Source of the DNA: an uncultured Pelagibacteraceae bacterium
Lineage (GTDB): Bacteria > Pseudomonadota > Alphaproteobacteria > Pelagibacterales > Pelagibacteraceae
Assembly: GCA_902570915.1 (NCBI GenBank)
Contig: CACGAB010000007.1
Location: 1-52,856 of the forward strand
Reading direction: 5' to 3'
Length of the DNA: 52,856 nt
Program-made: the position numbers and the translations under genes
Notes under the pieces: generated by a model
What the model was told of the DNA's origin: nothing
The model's input: only the letters and a program-made list of their open reading frames with translations
The model's database searches: none
In this document: one piece after another, positions 51,559 to 52,856 of the stretch
How positions within the stretch are numbered: position 1 is the first letter of the stretch
Layout: each line of letters opens with the position of its first letter

Positions 51559-52341
51559 ATGATAAAAATTTTAATAGTTGAGGGTAATACAGCTGAAGAA
51601 AACGGGAGTTTTACAGAGGCAGGTATTAAAACTCATACCGAAAGTTTAAAGGAAAGCCTAGATTATCTCAATAAAGAACTAATCGTAGAAGTTATAAATC
51701 CCTCATCAGATAAAAATATTCAAGTTTTCAACGAAAAGCTTAAATCATATGATGGATTAATATGGGGAGGGAGCAGCCTTAACATTTATAACGATACTCC
51801 AGAGATTAGAAGGCAAATTGAATTCATGAAAAATTGTCAAAATAAAGTTAAAAATATTTTAGGAATCTGCTGGGGCATGCAGGTGGCTGTAACTGCTGCA
51901 GGAGGCCAGGTAAAAAAAGCCAATACATCTCATGTAGGTATCGCAAAAGAAATTGAAATAAATGAATACGGTTTAAAGCATCCGTTATACAAAGATAAAG
52001 AAAAAAAATTTAATTCTCCTGCTTTTAATTATGACGAAGTTGTGAAAATACCTGAAAACGGTATTTGTCTTGCATCTAATAAAATTAATAAAGTCCAAAG
52101 TTTGTATTTTCAAATAAATAAAACTAGAGTTTGGGGCTTGCAATATCATCCTGAAATAACTTATGAAAAAATGATAAGTTTGATTAATTTTAGAAGAAAA
52201 AGATTAATTGAATACAGAAAAGTATTCAAAAATGAAAATGATCTTGAAAATCACATATCTTTTATTGAAAAAGAAATTCAGGTCACAGTTAAAGAAAAAA
52301 AAATGTTAGAACTTAAAAATTGGCTTAAAGAATTAAATTAA
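51559..52341 (+). CDS. Class I glutamine amidotransferase domain protein
   Basis: A 260-residue stand-alone GATase1 protein, of the type related to the GMP-synthase amidotransferase domain and to gamma-glutamyl hydrolases. The catalytic triad is visible: Cys104 in GICWGMQVA, His197 and Glu199 in LQYHPEIT. The oxyanion strand is LIWGGSSLNIYND. No synthetase domain is attached, so it either hydrolyses gamma-glutamyl compounds or serves a separate synthase. It is divergent from the system 3 binding-protein gene and overlaps the convergent fhs by four bases. Confidence 0.82.
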   Translation: MIKILIVEGNTAEENGSFTEAGIKTHTESLKESLDYLNKELIVEVINPSSDKNIQVFNEKLKSYDGLIWGGSSLNIYNDTPEIRRQIEFMKNCQNKVKNILGICWGMQVAVTAAGGQVKKANTSHVGIAKEIEINEYGLKHPLYKDKEKKFNSPAFNYDEVVKIPENGICLASNKINKVQSLYFQINKTRVWGLQYHPEITYEKMISLINFRRKRLIEYRKVFKNENDLENHISFIEKEIQVTVKEKKMLELKNWLKELN

Positions 52342-52856
52342 AATAAACCCTCAATTTGGCCTTTTTGATTTAATTTAATAGTATCGGCGGCTGGCTTTTT
52401 TGGTAATCCTGGCATCGTCATTATTGACCCACAAATGACTACCACAAATTCTGCTCCTGAAGATAATCTTACTTCTCTTATTGGTATTTCATGATTTGAG
52501 GGGGCACCTTTGAGTTTGGGGTCTGTTGAAAAACTAAATTGAGTTTTTGCAATACAAACCGGTAAATTTCCATGACCATTATCCTCAAAAACTTTTAATT
52601 GCTCTTTAACTTTGTCATCAGCTGTTATTTTATCAGCTTTATAGATTTGTTTAGCAATTAACTCTATCTTATCCCAGAGTTTAAGATTGTTATTATATAA
52701 AAAATTAAATTTATTTTTGTTATTTTTGCAGACTTTAACAACTTTTTTGGCAAGATCTTTGGTCCCATTTCCACCCTTAGCCCAATGCTTACATTCACTG
52801 ACTTCAACTTTCTTTTTTTTACAAAAATTTAAAACAGTTTTAACTTCCTTTTCTGT
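52338..52856 (-). CDS. fhs: Formate-tetrahydrofolate ligase (C-terminal part, truncated by window edge)
   Basis: The last 172 codons of a minus-strand gene run in frame from the right edge to a TAA at 52338-52340. The translated end contains SECKHWAKGGNGTKDLAKK, then QVCIAKTQFSFSTDPKLKG-type residues, GAPSNHEIPIREVRLSSGAEF, and finally IMTMPGLPKKPAADTIKLN, all characteristic of Fhs. The enzyme activates formate with ATP to 10-formyl-THF in one-carbon metabolism. The 5' part lies outside. It overlaps the convergent amidotransferase gene by four bases. Confidence 0.92.
   Translation of the reverse strand, partial: TEKEVKTVLNFCKKKKVEVSECKHWAKGGNGTKDLAKKVVKVCKNNKNKFNFLYNNNLKLWDKIELIAKQIYKADKITADDKVKEQLKVFEDNGHGNLPVCIAKTQFSFSTDPKLKGAPSNHEIPIREVRLSSGAEFVVVICGSIMTMPGLPKKPAADTIKLNQKGQIEGLF

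Noticed and set aside
1..52856. CRISPR arrays, insertion sequences, tRNA or rRNA genes, prophage remnants
   Set aside because: Read through without finding spaced repeats, transposase motifs, terminal inverted repeats, cloverleaf or rRNA-like segments. A covariance-model scan would be needed to exclude a small RNA.

Overview
The window is about 53 kb of very AT-rich (roughly 30% G+C by eye), tightly packed bacterial DNA. Genes abut or overlap by 1-12 bases. There is no rRNA, tRNA, mobile element or CRISPR array that I can see, and no non-coding stretch exceeds about 215 bases. Gene content (three branched-chain/amide-type ABC transporters, a polyamine-type ABC transporter, CsiD-type oxygenase, AcnA, BamB, photolyase, formate-THF ligase) and the streamlined style fit a marine alphaproteobacterium of the SAR11/Pelagibacterales type. 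That placement is an inference from style and content, not from a marker gene.

Layout. (1) 1-9 kb: the 3' end of mrdA (PBP2) and rodA, then a same-strand run: DadA-like FAD oxidoreductase, EamA exporter, 2-hydroxyacid dehydrogenase, HDAC-like deacetylase, msrB and a small membrane protein. Opposite it lie grxC, a DUF2805 protein and a 22-codon ORF, followed by a LysE-type exporter. (2) 9-22 kb: an unbroken run of 13 plus-strand genes. A first LIV-type ABC transporter (SBP-H-M-G-F) leads into azlCD, a glutarate hydroxylase (glaH/csiD) and a ProC-like reductase, then straight into a second LIV set (G-F-H-M). The second system's likely binding protein is encoded convergently. (3) 22-31 kb: a EutA-like and DoeA-like (ectoine hydrolase family) pair, then a Pot-type transporter (potA, potD, potB, potC) and a fused hydroxyacyl-CoA dehydrogenase/enoyl-CoA hydratase. 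(4) 31-36 kb: cyclophilin, a small zincin, agmatinase-family ureohydrolase, aldehyde dehydrogenase, M20 deacetylase, CsaA and another LysE exporter. (5) 36-46 kb: acnA, YfgM-like, bamB, cupin and zapE on plus; photolyase and a PLP lyase on minus; a GpsA-like dehydrogenase on plus. (6) 46-52 kb: a third complete LIV operon on minus, then a class I glutamine amidotransferase and the 3' end of fhs.

How it fits together. The window is dominated by uptake and breakdown of nitrogen-rich small organics. The four ABC importers are accompanied by enzymes of polyamine, guanidino, amino-acid and compatible-solute catabolism whose products would feed the TCA cycle (2-oxoglutarate via GlaH; aconitase nearby). 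In three of the four importer systems a strong RNA hairpin sits just after the binding-protein gene and before the next transporter gene, an arrangement expected to give excess binding protein over permease.

The most unusual items are the double-LIV/glaH supercluster, the EutA-DoeA pair joined to a Pot transporter, two tiny predicted membrane peptides directly after livM genes, and two start codons (potB and the first lysE) placed directly against the T-tract of a terminator-like hairpin.
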